DNA of 64,000 nt from Candidatus Kapaibacterium sp. (GTDB lineage: Bacteria; Bacteroidota; Ignavibacteria; Kapaibacteriales; UBA2268), in assembly GCA_023957315.1 (NCBI GenBank), contig JAMLHE010000008.1, forward strand, positions 1-64,000. The letters run 5' to 3'. Positions 53,634-62,544 of this stretch are shown here, one piece after another (position 1 is the first letter of the stretch; each line of letters begins with the position of its first letter). The position numbers and the translations under genes are program-made. The notes under the pieces were generated by a model. That model searched no databases, had not been told where the DNA came from, and saw only the letters and a list, made by a program, of their open reading frames with translations.

Positions 53634-53703
53634 GTTGTTGCGAATAATTATCTTTTAAGTTCGTTATTGGTAAAAATCATATTTCAAATTTAAGGGATAA
53701 AAA

Positions 53704-54486
53704 ATGGAATTCAGTACAATAATCTTTGAAAAACAAGAGAATTTTGCAATTATCACTCTAAACCGTCCGGACAAACTAAACGCACTCAACAATCAACTCT
53801 TCACGGAATTAGACCAAATCATCACAGAAGTCGAAAAAGATGCGGGCATCAAAGCTCTCATACTGACGGGTTCGGGCGAAAAAGCCTTTGCAGCAGGAGC
53901 CGACATCACCGAGCTTCACGAATGTGATACGCGAACAGGGAAATTGTTCTCCGAATTTGGTTCGGGTGTTATGGCGCGACTCGAAAATCTGAGCATTCCC
54001 GTGATTGCTGCTGTCAATGGTTTTGCACTTGGCGGCGGATGTGAACTCACTCTTGCTTGCCATATTCGCTATGCAAGCAATAATGCGAAGTTCGGGCAGC
54101 CTGAAGTTAATCTTGGCATTATTCCCGGATATGGTGGCACACAGCGTTTACCCAAAATAGTAGGCAAAGCACGCGCTATCGAGCTAATTTTGACAGGTGA
54201 TTTGATTGGTGCAGATGAAGCATATAGAATTGGCTTGGTGAACAAAGTTTTTGAAGTTGGCGAATTACTCCCCAAAACTATTGAATTGGTCAATAAAATG
54301 CTCACCAAAGGTACATTGGCTTTATCTGCGGCAGTAGATGCAATCAATGCATCGGAAAGGCTCTCGCCAAAAGAAGGCTTAGATTATGAGTCTCGTTTAT
54401 TTGGCAGAACTTGCGGTACGAGTGATTTTAAAGAAGGAACGCTTGCTTTTATCGAAAAACGCAAAGCGAATTTTGACGGAAATTAA
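53704..54486 (+). CDS. Enoyl-CoA hydratase
   Basis: A 260-residue crotonase-family protein. The CoA-binding/oxyanion segment (AAGADITEL) and ALGGGCELTLACHIRYA precede FGQPEVNLGIIPGYGGTQRL; both catalytic glutamates of classical hydratases (Glu in GGGCEL and Glu in QPEV) are conserved, so a 2-enoyl-CoA hydratase (beta-oxidation or amino-acid degradation) is likely. It is monocistronic, with its own terminator, and the other beta-oxidation genes are not here. Confidence 0.92.
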   Translation: MEFSTIIFEKQENFAIITLNRPDKLNALNNQLFTELDQIITEVEKDAGIKALILTGSGEKAFAAGADITELHECDTRTGKLFSEFGSGVMARLENLSIPVIAAVNGFALGGGCELTLACHIRYASNNAKFGQPEVNLGIIPGYGGTQRLPKIVGKARAIELILTGDLIGADEAYRIGLVNKVFEVGELLPKTIELVNKMLTKGTLALSAAVDAINASERLSPKEGLDYESRLFGRTCGTSDFKEGTLAFIEKRKANFDGN

Positions 54487-54511
54487 AAGTGTTTGATGTA
54501 GGCTGAAACAG

Positions 54512-54542
54512 GCATCTGCAACAATTGCAGGTGCTTTTTTTT
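54512..54542 (+). terminator. Terminator of the enoyl-CoA hydratase gene
   Basis: Stem GCATCTGCAA/TTGCAGGTGC (one G-U pair), 3-base loop, T run. Confidence 0.92.
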
Positions 54543-54544
54543 GC

Positions 54545-54587
54545 AAAAAAAAATGCCTTACTATCGGGGGGAACTGACAGCAAGGCA
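54545..54587 (-). terminator. Terminator of tRNA-Gly
   Basis: On the minus strand, a 12-base stem TGCCTTGCTGTC/GATAGTAAGGCA with two G-U pairs, 10-base loop and a run of nine T. Confidence 0.85.
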
Positions 54588-54623
54588 TGCAGCATAAAGA
54601 GGAAGTGACAACTTGCGTTGTCG

Positions 54624-54696
54624 AGCGAAAGACGAGACTCGAACTCGCGACCCCAACCTTGGCAAGGTTGTGCTCTACCAACTGAGCTACTTTCGC
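54624..54696 (-). tRNA. tRNA-Gly (anticodon GCC)
   Basis: 73 nt. Acceptor GCGAAAG/CTTTCGC, discriminator T (as usual for Gly), D-arm AGCTCAGTTGGTAGAGC, anticodon loop TTGCCAA between CAACC and GGTTG giving GCC, T-arm with GTTCGAGTC. CCA is not encoded. Confidence 0.97.
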
Positions 54697-54725
54697 TTGC
54701 ACGCTCATTCATTTATAAGCGGATT

Positions 54726-54756
54726 CAAAAATAAGAAATTTTTCTCACAATCACAA
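54726..54756 (-). promoter_or_regulatory. Promoter of tRNA-Gly
   Basis: On the minus strand, TTG, 20 bases, then TATTTTTG, a perfect -7 box 29 bp upstream of the tRNA. Confidence 0.65.
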
Positions 54757-54784
54757 TTATTTTTTCAAATAAATCAAAAAAAAC

Positions 54785-55411
54785 TTAAAATTTGCTCTTA
54801 AAAATCTCAATACATTTATTTTTCACTTCATCAAAGTCAACTTCCGTGCCAATTTCCTTAGAAATCGAGGTGACTTCTTTGTCAGTTATTCCGCAAGGAA
54901 TGATGTAGAAAAATTCGTTCAGGTTGTTTTTGACATTCAAAGCAAAGCCGTGAGAGGTGACCCAGCGCGAGCAGTGCATACCAATCGCACATATCTTACG
55001 TTTTGATTCGAGCCACACACCTGTAAGCCCTTCTACCCTATCGCCGACTATGCCATAGGAAGCAATTGTTTGGATGATACAATCTTCGATTTCACGCAAG
55101 AACCAGTGCAAATCTTGCTTGTATTGCTTCAGGTCGAATATCGGATAGCCAACTAATTGTCCGGGATTATGCAAAGTAACGTCTCCCCCACGGTCGTTTT
55201 GAATAACGTCCACACCTAAGCTTTTGAGAAAATCTACAGACACATTAATATTGCCCTCTTTGGTTGCCCTACCGGCTGTAATCACAGTCGGGTGCTCGCA
55301 AACGACAAATGTACTGCTTTCTTCACCCGATTGAATCTTGGCTACGAGTTGCTTTTGACGCTCCCAAGCTTCCATGTATCCAATCAATCCCCAATCTTCA
55401 ATTTTTATCAT
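54785..55411 (-). CDS. lipB: Octanoyltransferase
   Basis: A 208-residue LipB, which transfers octanoate from acyl carrier protein to lipoate-dependent proteins. Signature RGGDVTLHNPGQLVGYPIFD, the lysine/glycine loop KICAIGMHCSRWVTSHGFAL (catalytic Lys) and the catalytic Cys in IIPCGI are all present. Length is normal. It has no operon partner; lipA is not in the window. Confidence 0.95.
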   Translation of the reverse strand: MIKIEDWGLIGYMEAWERQKQLVAKIQSGEESSTFVVCEHPTVITAGRATKEGNINVSVDFLKSLGVDVIQNDRGGDVTLHNPGQLVGYPIFDLKQYKQDLHWFLREIEDCIIQTIASYGIVGDRVEGLTGVWLESKRKICAIGMHCSRWVTSHGFALNVKNNLNEFFYIIPCGITDKEVTSISKEIGTEVDFDEVKNKCIEIFKSKF

Positions 55412-55484
55412 TTTTTAATTTTCATCATTAATAATCATTACAAAATTACGAAAAAAGGCTCATTTGCGGATTGAGAAATCGGTC

Positions 55485-56495
55485 TCAAAGCCCAAATTGC
55501 TTCTTGAAATCGTCGTAGCTCTCGAAATCGTCCTTGTACTTGAGGTATTCTTCGTAAATTTCATCTCGCGGAGTGAAATCAAAAGTTTTTGAGATGTTAG
55601 CATGCAAAGTAAAGCTATTTGTGAGTTGAGTGCCATTCACGTACTTATAAATCGGAATTTCGCCTCCTAATCGAAAAGCCCAAGATTTGTGGTGGTAACT
55701 AATTTGTGGAGATACAATAAACATATAAGAACCCGTATTGTTCAAGGTTGAATCATTGATGTTATCCGAATTTCTGAATGAATTACGAAGTTCGACATGA
55801 GAAATAAAATCCTTGGTAACCGGCAAACTGACGTAAATTGAATTTGTCAATGAATTTCCAAACTCGTAATCTTGTGCATCTAAGCTGTTAATTTCGTAGC
55901 GAGAGTAATTCATAATGCTCAAATCGCCTGATAGGACGCTTTTGCCGACAAACATTTGGAGCAAAACTCCATATCCTGCCGTAACGGGCATATTATAACC
56001 GATTGATTCGATTTTATCTGTTGTCAGTGGGACTTTGCCTCCTACACCCAATGTAAAGTTGATTGAATGCTCCGTTTGGTTCAGTAAATTCAACTTTGCA
56101 GAAATATTGAGATTGGAGAAATTATTCCCCGAAACGGTATCGCACAAATTTCTTGTTGTGTAATAAAAATGCCCGGCATCGGCTTCTAAAGTTAGATTCT
56201 GAGTCAAACCATAAGCCGAGTACAAATTTAGCAGATGAAAATTGACGATTTCCTCGTCGCCAAACCCAATCTTACTATCTTGGTAGTAAAATTGCGATGC
56301 ATAGGAATAGCGATAGAATGTGCTGATTTCAAGATTCTTACTTTGCAACACGCCTCGGTTATCGGTTAAATTGAAAGGAGTAGCCCCTCCCATTGAACCT
56401 GCGGAACTGCAACCGCATTGCGAATATGCATTTCTCGCAAAGAAAATCATAAGTAAGATGATCGGAATTTTAAACTGATATCTCATATTTGCCAT
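55485..56495 (-). CDS. Outer-membrane beta-barrel protein with Cys-rich start
   Basis: About 336 residues from the ATG at 56495 (another ATG three codons later is equally good). A signal peptide ends at NAYS, and the mature protein starts QCGCSSAGSMGG, an unusual Cys-Gly-Cys end. The rest is a barrel pattern (FYRYSYASQFYYQ, FTLGVGGKVPLTT, FIVSPQISYHHKSWAFRLGGE, FTLHANISKTFDF), followed by a charged tail (EEYLKYKDDFESYDDFKKQ). It resembles transport-type barrels of Bacteroidota, but I cannot name the substrate. Confidence 0.7.
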   Translation of the reverse strand: MANMRYQFKIPIILLMIFFARNAYSQCGCSSAGSMGGATPFNLTDNRGVLQSKNLEISTFYRYSYASQFYYQDSKIGFGDEEIVNFHLLNLYSAYGLTQNLTLEADAGHFYYTTRNLCDTVSGNNFSNLNISAKLNLLNQTEHSINFTLGVGGKVPLTTDKIESIGYNMPVTAGYGVLLQMFVGKSVLSGDLSIMNYSRYEINSLDAQDYEFGNSLTNSIYVSLPVTKDFISHVELRNSFRNSDNINDSTLNNTGSYMFIVSPQISYHHKSWAFRLGGEIPIYKYVNGTQLTNSFTLHANISKTFDFTPRDEIYEEYLKYKDDFESYDDFKKQFGL

Positions 56496-56582
56496 TATAA
56501 TTTTTAACACGGCAAATATAAGGAATTTTACGCGATTCTGTATGAAACGAGTGAATGTATAGTTGCTTTTAGCTATTAATGC

Positions 56583-57455
56583 TTAATTAATCACAAATCT
56601 CAGCTTAAATTCTGCACCATTTCCATCAGTCAGCGTAACGATATAAACTCCGCTGTAAAAATCTGCAACCGGAATTGAAAGCTCGGAAATGATTGTCGGA
56701 TTAGCATATTCTTGCGTAAAATATTGCTTACCCGAAATGTCGGAAATAACCGCAGATTTTACGAAAATATTTGAATTTTCCAATTGGAAACCGATTGAAG
56801 TCGAAGTCGGATTTGGATAGATTTTGATATTGCCGGAATTATATAAATTTTCGGTTACATTGGAAGATGCCAATCGTTCGATGGTCATTTCAACTTTTTC
56901 TTTAGGATTGTCCTTAGCATCGCGTGGCACATTAACAATCATATCCACGACATCCATTCCGCTTAAAACTTGCCCGTAAATCGAGTACTGCCCATCTAAC
57001 CAAGGAGTTGGGACTACACAAATGAAAAATTGAGAAGTGGCACTATTCGGGTCGTTCGTCCTTGCAGCCGACAGAGTACCTCTGAGATGCTTTTGCGTTG
57101 TGCTGAATTCAGCAGGAACCTTAGTTTGCGAAGGGTCTCCCGTTCCCCAAGTTTCTTTAGATTTATTTTTTGAGTTCGGGTCGCCACCTTGAATCATAAA
57201 ATTTGGAATTACCCTATGAAAAGCGGTCCCGTCATAAAATTTAATCGAAACCAAGCTATCTAAATTGTGACTATGTTTGGGGGCGAGTTCCGGGAAAGAT
57301 TCAAATTCGATTTCACCCAAATTTGTAAAGCCATGCTTGACTTTTATTAAATAACGCGGATTTTCGCCCTCGCTGATTTGCTTAATATCTGTAGCGAAAG
57401 TATAATTCACGAATGCAAATACGAAAATCAAAAGAGTAGCAATTTTGCTCAACAT
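56583..57455 (-). CDS. Secreted cyclophilin-type peptidyl-prolyl isomerase with T9SS domain
   Basis: About 290 residues from the ATG at 57455, which opens the signal peptide MLSKIATLLIFVFAF. Residues ~45-200 are a cyclophilin: FYDGTAFHRVIPNFMIQGGD, SAARTNDPNSATSQFFICV and WLDGQYSIYGQVLSGMDVVD; the catalytic Arg (FHRV) is present. The last ~80 residues (IKIYPNPTSTSIGFQLE start) are a T9SS type A sorting domain, so the isomerase is exported to the cell surface. This is uncommon, as periplasmic cyclophilins normally lack such a tail. Confidence 0.9.
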   Translation of the reverse strand: MLSKIATLLIFVFAFVNYTFATDIKQISEGENPRYLIKVKHGFTNLGEIEFESFPELAPKHSHNLDSLVSIKFYDGTAFHRVIPNFMIQGGDPNSKNKSKETWGTGDPSQTKVPAEFSTTQKHLRGTLSAARTNDPNSATSQFFICVVPTPWLDGQYSIYGQVLSGMDVVDMIVNVPRDAKDNPKEKVEMTIERLASSNVTENLYNSGNIKIYPNPTSTSIGFQLENSNIFVKSAVISDISGKQYFTQEYANPTIISELSIPVADFYSGVYIVTLTDGNGAEFKLRFVIN

Positions 57456-57554
57456 AATCAAACCCTTAATAAATGACAAAATAAATATTGATTCAACGCA
57501 ATCAATAAAGATGTAAATTAAGTAAAAAAATTCAAACAGCAAATTAAAATCGAA

Positions 57555-57974
57555 TTAATGAAATACGTAAACAGCTAAAACAATGATTGTCAAGCCGACT
57601 AATAAACTAATCTTACCAAGTGGTTCGATTTTATTCAAGTACGTTTCGGCGTCGCCTTTTTTGGCTTTTTTCGCATACATCGATAAGATAACGATTAGCA
57701 GGATTAAAACAAGCACAAAGCCTAATTTCGCCATCAGCAAGGGCATTGTAGATAGCACGCTCCAATATGGCGTCATCAGATAGCCGCCGGAAACAATCAA
57801 AAGCGCCAAGCCGATGTGTCCCATCCTGCTCAAAGCGAGCGAATTAATACTGAATTTCAGAGCTTCGCTTTTTTCCATTTTGGCACTTGCGATACCCAGA
57901 AACATAAAAGCAAAGCTTGTCCCGATACCCATAGCCAAGCCAATAAAATGCACTATCAACATCACATCTCTCAT
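57555..57974 (-). CDS. Four-helix membrane protein, CopD-like
   Basis: A 139-residue protein with four transmembrane helices (about 5-25, 48-66, 75-98, 118-137) and conserved-looking His residues in LIVHFIG and MGHIG. The pattern resembles small CopD/DUF2269-type proteins, whose histidines may bind haem or copper, but the similarity is weak and I would not assign a function. It lies upstream of the cyclophilin gene on the same strand. Confidence 0.6.
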   Translation of the reverse strand: MRDVMLIVHFIGLAMGIGTSFAFMFLGIASAKMEKSEALKFSINSLALSRMGHIGLALLIVSGGYLMTPYWSVLSTMPLLMAKLGFVLVLILLIVILSMYAKKAKKGDAETYLNKIEPLGKISLLVGLTIIVLAVYVFH

Positions 57975-58136
57975 TGTATTTACCCTTAAAAGTTTAAAAA
58001 TAACTCCATTAGCAACATAAGAATACTCGAGAACTTAGTTCCATCAAATTAAATTATAAATTGCACCAAACATAAAGTTTAAATTAAGAAAAGCTAAGGA
58101 TTATTCCAAATTTATTTTACAAATATTGTGTATTAA

Positions 58137-58182
58137 GACTTCCGAAGTCTAATATTCCGTAACCCTAAAGACTTCGGAAGTC
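58137..58182. repeat. 46-bp inverted repeat
   Basis: Perfect 14-base arms GACTTCCGAAGTCT (58137-58150) and AGACTTCGGAAGTC (58169-58182), each nearly self-palindromic. It lies in the 277-bp divergent gap before the large T9SS gene; probably a dispersed REP-like element. Confidence 0.5.
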
Positions 58183-58200
58183 AAATTTCTCTATGTTTAT

Positions 58201-58230
58201 TTTGTTCAATCAAATTTTTTTTGTAATTTG
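58201..58230 (+). promoter_or_regulatory. Promoter of the 1361-residue T9SS gene
   Basis: TTTG, exactly 19 bases, then TAATTTG, 21 bp before the ATG; a textbook Bacteroidota promoter. Confidence 0.8.
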
Positions 58231-58251
58231 CATTTTTTTTGAGTCAGAATA

Positions 58252-61200
58252 ATGAAAAAATATTTACTACTCATAATCTTTTTCATCCCCGGGATATTGC
58301 TTTCGCAGTCTCTAACTATTTTTGATGTGGATGCGTCCAATTTTCCGACAATCCGTGCAAAGTTCTATGCTTTTGATGCGGAAGGGAAATTGATTTTAAA
58401 TCTTGCCGCTTCCGATTTTGAATTATTGGAAAATGGTGTAAACAGGACTGTATCTTTTGTTAGTTGTCCCACATCAAAGTTACCACAGACGGTTTCCATT
58501 GCTATGAGTATAGATAATGCCGTATCCATGGCAGCAAGCCCTGATAGTGACATTCCTATAGAACTGGGGAAAACATTTGCTAAAGAATTATGTTATACTA
58601 TTGCAATGCCACCCTCAGAATTTGCTTTACTAACTTGTAATGATAAAGGAAAAATTATTCACGATTTTTCAACAAATAAATCCCAAATTTTATCTTCTAT
58701 CGATCCAATAAAAGCCAGTAATTGGAAGGATTTTGTTGAACATTTATTAAATGAACAAACGGGTTTATTGAATGTTGCGAAAACCGGGAAAAATAAGCGT
58801 GTAGCAGTATTATATACTGATGCTCTGTGGCATACCCTCACACAACAAGAGCTACAGCAATGTAAAGATACATGTTCCAAATATAATATTACTTTTTTTG
58901 CAGTTACAAATACAAGGTTTGCAGCTAATTCAAATGGTATAAAAAAATCCCTTCAAGAATTAGCTGATTTTACAGATGGTATTTTATATAAAAATGTTAC
59001 CGTAGCAGTTGATGCAAAAGAAATTGCCAGGAAATTACAACTTGCAGCACAAAGCGGAGCCCCTTGTGAAATAGAATGGGAAAGTGGAATATCTTGCATA
59101 CCAGAAGTTACAATTGTAGAATTACAACTTAAGAATTTAGGATTAAAAGCTACAGCGAGCTACCAAATTCCTGATACAGCTGTTGGAAAATTAGAATTTA
59201 GTCCGACATTTGTAAAGTTTCTAAATCCTAAAATAAGTTTTCTAGTAGAAGAAAAAGTAATAGTAACTGCAAGAAATGCTGATTTTAATGTTACAAATAT
59301 TATAGGAAACAACGCAGCATTTACTATTAAACCTATCAATTTTGTATTGAATTCAGGACAGAGTATAGAATTAACTGTTAGTTATTTGCCTGCAGACAGT
59401 GGTTATAACTACTGTAGGTTTGAGATTGAAAATGATGTGTGTCCTACAGCATATTATGTAAGTGGTGGTTATAGAGGTAAAAAATCAAAAATTCAAACTT
59501 TGAAACTGACAAACCCTAACGGTAGCGAAGCCTTTATTGTTGGGAGTGATACTATAATCACTTGGGAGGGTATTCCTCCTTCAGACAAAGTTCTTTTAGA
59601 ATACAGTACAGATAATGGACAAAATTGGCAAACAATTACTAATAATGCAAGCGGATTGAGTCACAATTGGACGAATATTCCCCGACCTGTAAGTAGTCAA
59701 TGCTTGATAAGAGTTAGTCAAAGGGATGCAAATCCTAATAACTCCACTCCCAAAATTGAATGGCAAAGAACATACGGGGGAAGTGAAAATGATATTGCAA
59801 TAAAAATTCAAGAGACGAGTGATGGTGGATTTGTTTTAGCTGGGTGGACTCAATCAAATGACGGCGATATATCTGAGAACAATGGTGAAGCAGACGTTTG
59901 GGTATTAAAAATACGGTTTGATGGAAATATTGAATGGCAAAAAACATATGGTGGTAGCTATTTTGAAACAGCGAATTCTATTCAAGAAACAAGAGACGGT
60001 GGTTATATAGTCGCAGGTTCTACGAATTCAAATAACACCGATATTACTGAGAACAAAGGTGAAACAGATGCGTGGGTTTTAAAATTAAATATTGAAGGAA
60101 ATATCGAATGGCAAAAAACGTATGGGGGAAGTTTAAGCGAGAGGGTATATTCTATCCGGGAGACTAATGATGGTGGGTTTATTGTTGCAGGTGTTACTGA
60201 ATCTATTGACGGAGATGTTACTGAGAACAAAGGAGGAACAGATGCGTGGGTTTTAAAATTAAATATTGAAGGAAATATCGAATGGCAAAAAACATATGGG
60301 GGAAGTCTAAACGAGATGGCATATTCCATCCAGGAGACTAGTGATGGTGGTTATATAGTTGCAGGTGAAACAGAATCCAAAGATGGCGATATTTTAGTGA
60401 ATAAGGGTCAAAGTGACTTGTGGGTTTTAAAATTAAGTAATGATGGTGAGATTGAATGGCAAAAGACTTTTGGAGGTAGTGGAATTGAAAGGACTTATTC
60501 CATCCAAATGTCAAGAGAAGGGGGTTTTATAGTTGCAGCATATACTTACTCCGCAGACGGTGATGTAAAAGAGAACAAGGGTTCTTCGGACATATGGGTA
60601 TTGAAACTTAGTATTGATGGAAGTATTGAATGGCAAAAGACTTATGGTGGCAGAAAAAGCGATATGGCAACGGTTATTCAAGAGACGATTGATGGGGGCT
60701 TCATAGTAGCAGGATTTACTAACTCAGTTGACGGTAATTTAACTGAGAATAAAGGTGGGGAAGATATATGGGTATTAAAATTAATTAATGACGGGAGTAT
60801 TGAATGGCAAAAGACATGGGGTGGAAGCTCAAGTGATCGTGCAGCATCCATAACTGAAACTAATGATGGTAGATATATCATAGCAGGAAGTACACATTCA
60901 AAAGACGGTGATATTAAAGAATATAAGGGCTGGTCTGACGTTTGGGTGATAAAACTTGCGAGTAATGGAACTATATTGCAATCTGATGTTTCTGATGCAG
61001 TTTTTTCCATAGTTGAGCCAATTGCAGCATCGAGAGATATTGATATGCTCAAAGTATTAGTCGGAACTGCTAAAGATTCTGTTGTGAACGAATTTGTGAG
61101 TAATGTCGGCACTTGGAAATTCAGAGTGGATTCCATCTATATCCAAGGAGCAGATGCTTCGGCTTTTTCGCTCGTAGCGGGATTTCCTCAATATACAATT

Positions 61201-62337
61201 GAGCCAAATGATAGCTATTTTGGGGAGTTCAGATTTGTTCCAAACAGAGTCGGTCTCCATTCAGCTGAAATCGTAATTGTAACTCAAGCCGAGACAATTG
61301 TACAAAACATTATTGGTGAAGGCGTTGAGCCAAGGCTTGAAACGATTGCTGAAATAATTGATTTTGGAATTGTCGATTTAGGGCAATTTAAGGACACAAT
61401 ACAAGCGGCTACAATTAAAAATATTGGCACAAATCCAATAATGATTACAGAAACTAAACATAATTACCCGAATGCTGTTGATTTTTCGACACTTAGTGGT
61501 GGTGGGAATTTCATACTTCAGCCCGGGCAGGAAGCATTAATGGATTTGAGATTTACAGCAAATTCACCCGGCAGGACAAGCGGTACTCTCGAATTTCATT
61601 ATGATGGAGTCGGCAGCCCGGCTGTGGTGCAATTATTTGGCGAAGGCAAGTTTATGGGAATGGCTTCTGCACAATTAAAAACTATCGAAATTGAAGCTTA
61701 TGCAGGAGATTTAATTAATATTCCAATAATTTTGGATTTTGAAGTGGATTTGAGTTTATCCTCAGTAAATACGATAGATGTTGAGATGCAGTTTAATCCG
61801 ACCCTGCTTTATCCGCAAGATTTAAATATGGAAATAATTAATAATAATCTCGCAAAAATATTAATTAAAGATTTACCCGCAAATAAATCCGCCGGTGAAG
61901 TATTGGGAGAAGTTGCATTCATCGTAGGTTTAGGGAATTCCGAAACGTGCGATATTACGTTAATCAACCCTATTTCTAATGGTGGCGATGCAGATATATC
62001 GCTCCAAAGTGGACATTTCAGATTATTGGGAGTCTGCTACGAAGGCGGTACGCGACTGTTAAATCCATATTCAAAAGCTGGAATTTTAAGCATAGCGCCA
62101 AATCCCGCAGATGATAATCTCGATATTGTTGTCTCATTAATTGAAAGCGGAATGACTGAGCTATCAATTTACAACACTATGGGCGAAAAGATTTCAACTG
62201 TGTTCAGCACAAGCTCTCCCCCAAGTGGCATCCAATATTATAATTTAGACACAAAATTACTCAGCACCGGACAATATTATTTGCAGTTGCGAACTCCAAC
62301 TCACATAGAAAATCAGATTATAAAAATTGTGAAGTAG
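58252..62337 (+). CDS. Large T9SS-secreted protein with seven-unit repeat
   Basis: A 1361-residue exported protein. Signal peptide 1-18 (MKKYLLLIIFFIPGILLS). Residues ~60-270 resemble a VWA-like domain of the VWFA-related type, but the MIDAS residues are degraded (SIAMSIDNAVSM in place of DxSGS). Beta-sandwich domains follow (~290-490), then seven repeats of 58 residues (502-907) with the pattern IEWQKTYGG...SIQETSDGGFIVAG...DGD...ENKG...DxWVLKL, most likely a seven-bladed propeller. After further beta domains (~930-1260) the last ~80 residues (LSIAPNPADDNLDIVVSLIE start) form a T9SS type A domain. It is probably a surface adhesin or structural protein; no enzyme site is visible. Confidence 0.88.
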   Translation: MKKYLLLIIFFIPGILLSQSLTIFDVDASNFPTIRAKFYAFDAEGKLILNLAASDFELLENGVNRTVSFVSCPTSKLPQTVSIAMSIDNAVSMAASPDSDIPIELGKTFAKELCYTIAMPPSEFALLTCNDKGKIIHDFSTNKSQILSSIDPIKASNWKDFVEHLLNEQTGLLNVAKTGKNKRVAVLYTDALWHTLTQQELQQCKDTCSKYNITFFAVTNTRFAANSNGIKKSLQELADFTDGILYKNVTVAVDAKEIARKLQLAAQSGAPCEIEWESGISCIPEVTIVELQLKNLGLKATASYQIPDTAVGKLEFSPTFVKFLNPKISFLVEEKVIVTARNADFNVTNIIGNNAAFTIKPINFVLNSGQSIELTVSYLPADSGYNYCRFEIENDVCPTAYYVSGGYRGKKSKIQTLKLTNPNGSEAFIVGSDTIITWEGIPPSDKVLLEYSTDNGQNWQTITNNASGLSHNWTNIPRPVSSQCLIRVSQRDANPNNSTPKIEWQRTYGGSENDIAIKIQETSDGGFVLAGWTQSNDGDISENNGEADVWVLKIRFDGNIEWQKTYGGSYFETANSIQETRDGGYIVAGSTNSNNTDITENKGETDAWVLKLNIEGNIEWQKTYGGSLSERVYSIRETNDGGFIVAGVTESIDGDVTENKGGTDAWVLKLNIEGNIEWQKTYGGSLNEMAYSIQETSDGGYIVAGETESKDGDILVNKGQSDLWVLKLSNDGEIEWQKTFGGSGIERTYSIQMSREGGFIVAAYTYSADGDVKENKGSSDIWVLKLSIDGSIEWQKTYGGRKSDMATVIQETIDGGFIVAGFTNSVDGNLTENKGGEDIWVLKLINDGSIEWQKTWGGSSSDRAASITETNDGRYIIAGSTHSKDGDIKEYKGWSDVWVIKLASNGTILQSDVSDAVFSIVEPIAASRDIDMLKVLVGTAKDSVVNEFVSNVGTWKFRVDSIYIQGADASAFSLVAGFPQYTIEPNDSYFGEFRFVPNRVGLHSAEIVIVTQAETIVQNIIGEGVEPRLETIAEIIDFGIVDLGQFKDTIQAATIKNIGTNPIMITETKHNYPNAVDFSTLSGGGNFILQPGQEALMDLRFTANSPGRTSGTLEFHYDGVGSPAVVQLFGEGKFMGMASAQLKTIEIEAYAGDLINIPIILDFEVDLSLSSVNTIDVEMQFNPTLLYPQDLNMEIINNNLAKILIKDLPANKSAGEVLGEVAFIVGLGNSETCDITLINPISNGGDADISLQSGHFRLLGVCYEGGTRLLNPYSKAGILSIAPNPADDNLDIVVSLIESGMTELSIYNTMGEKISTVFSTSSPPSGIQYYNLDTKLLSTGQYYLQLRTPTHIENQIIKIVK
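59755..60972 (+). repeat. Seven tandem 174-bp repeats inside the T9SS gene
   Basis: Repeat starts (the IEW codons) are at 59755, 59929, 60103, 60277, 60451, 60625 and 60799, every interval exactly 174 bp. Units three and four are nearly identical over more than 80 bases around the boundary (60052-60135 against 60226-60309, four differences), which indicates recent duplication or conversion. Confidence 0.95.
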
Positions 62338-62365
62338 CTTTGGTAATATGTTGGAAACAAAAAAC

Positions 62366-62398
62366 AAGCCCATGTAACATTATGTATTACAAGGGCTT
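62366..62398. terminator. Hairpin between the T9SS gene and tRNA-Ser
   Basis: Stem AAGCCC/GGGCTT with further pairing GTAA/TTAC inside. No clear T run; may serve either convergent transcript. Confidence 0.4.
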
Positions 62399-62412
62399 AT
62401 GATTTCACTCAG

Positions 62413-62499
62413 CGGAGAGGGAGGGATTCGAACCCTCGGTACAGTTGCCCGTACAACGGTTTTCGAGACCGCCACATTCAACCACTCTGCCACCTCTCC
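62413..62499 (-). tRNA. tRNA-Ser (anticodon CGA)
   Basis: 87 nt. Acceptor GGAGAGG/CCTCTCC with discriminator G, anticodon loop CTCGAAA giving CGA (reads UCG), long variable arm TGTACGGGCAACTGTAC, T-arm GAGGGTTCGAATCCCTC. CCA is not encoded. A -7 box TACTTTTG lies just upstream (62513-62520 complement). Confidence 0.96.
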
Positions 62500-62544
62500 C
62501 AAACTGTCAATGCAAAAGTATGAAAATTTTGCCAAGCCAAAAAA

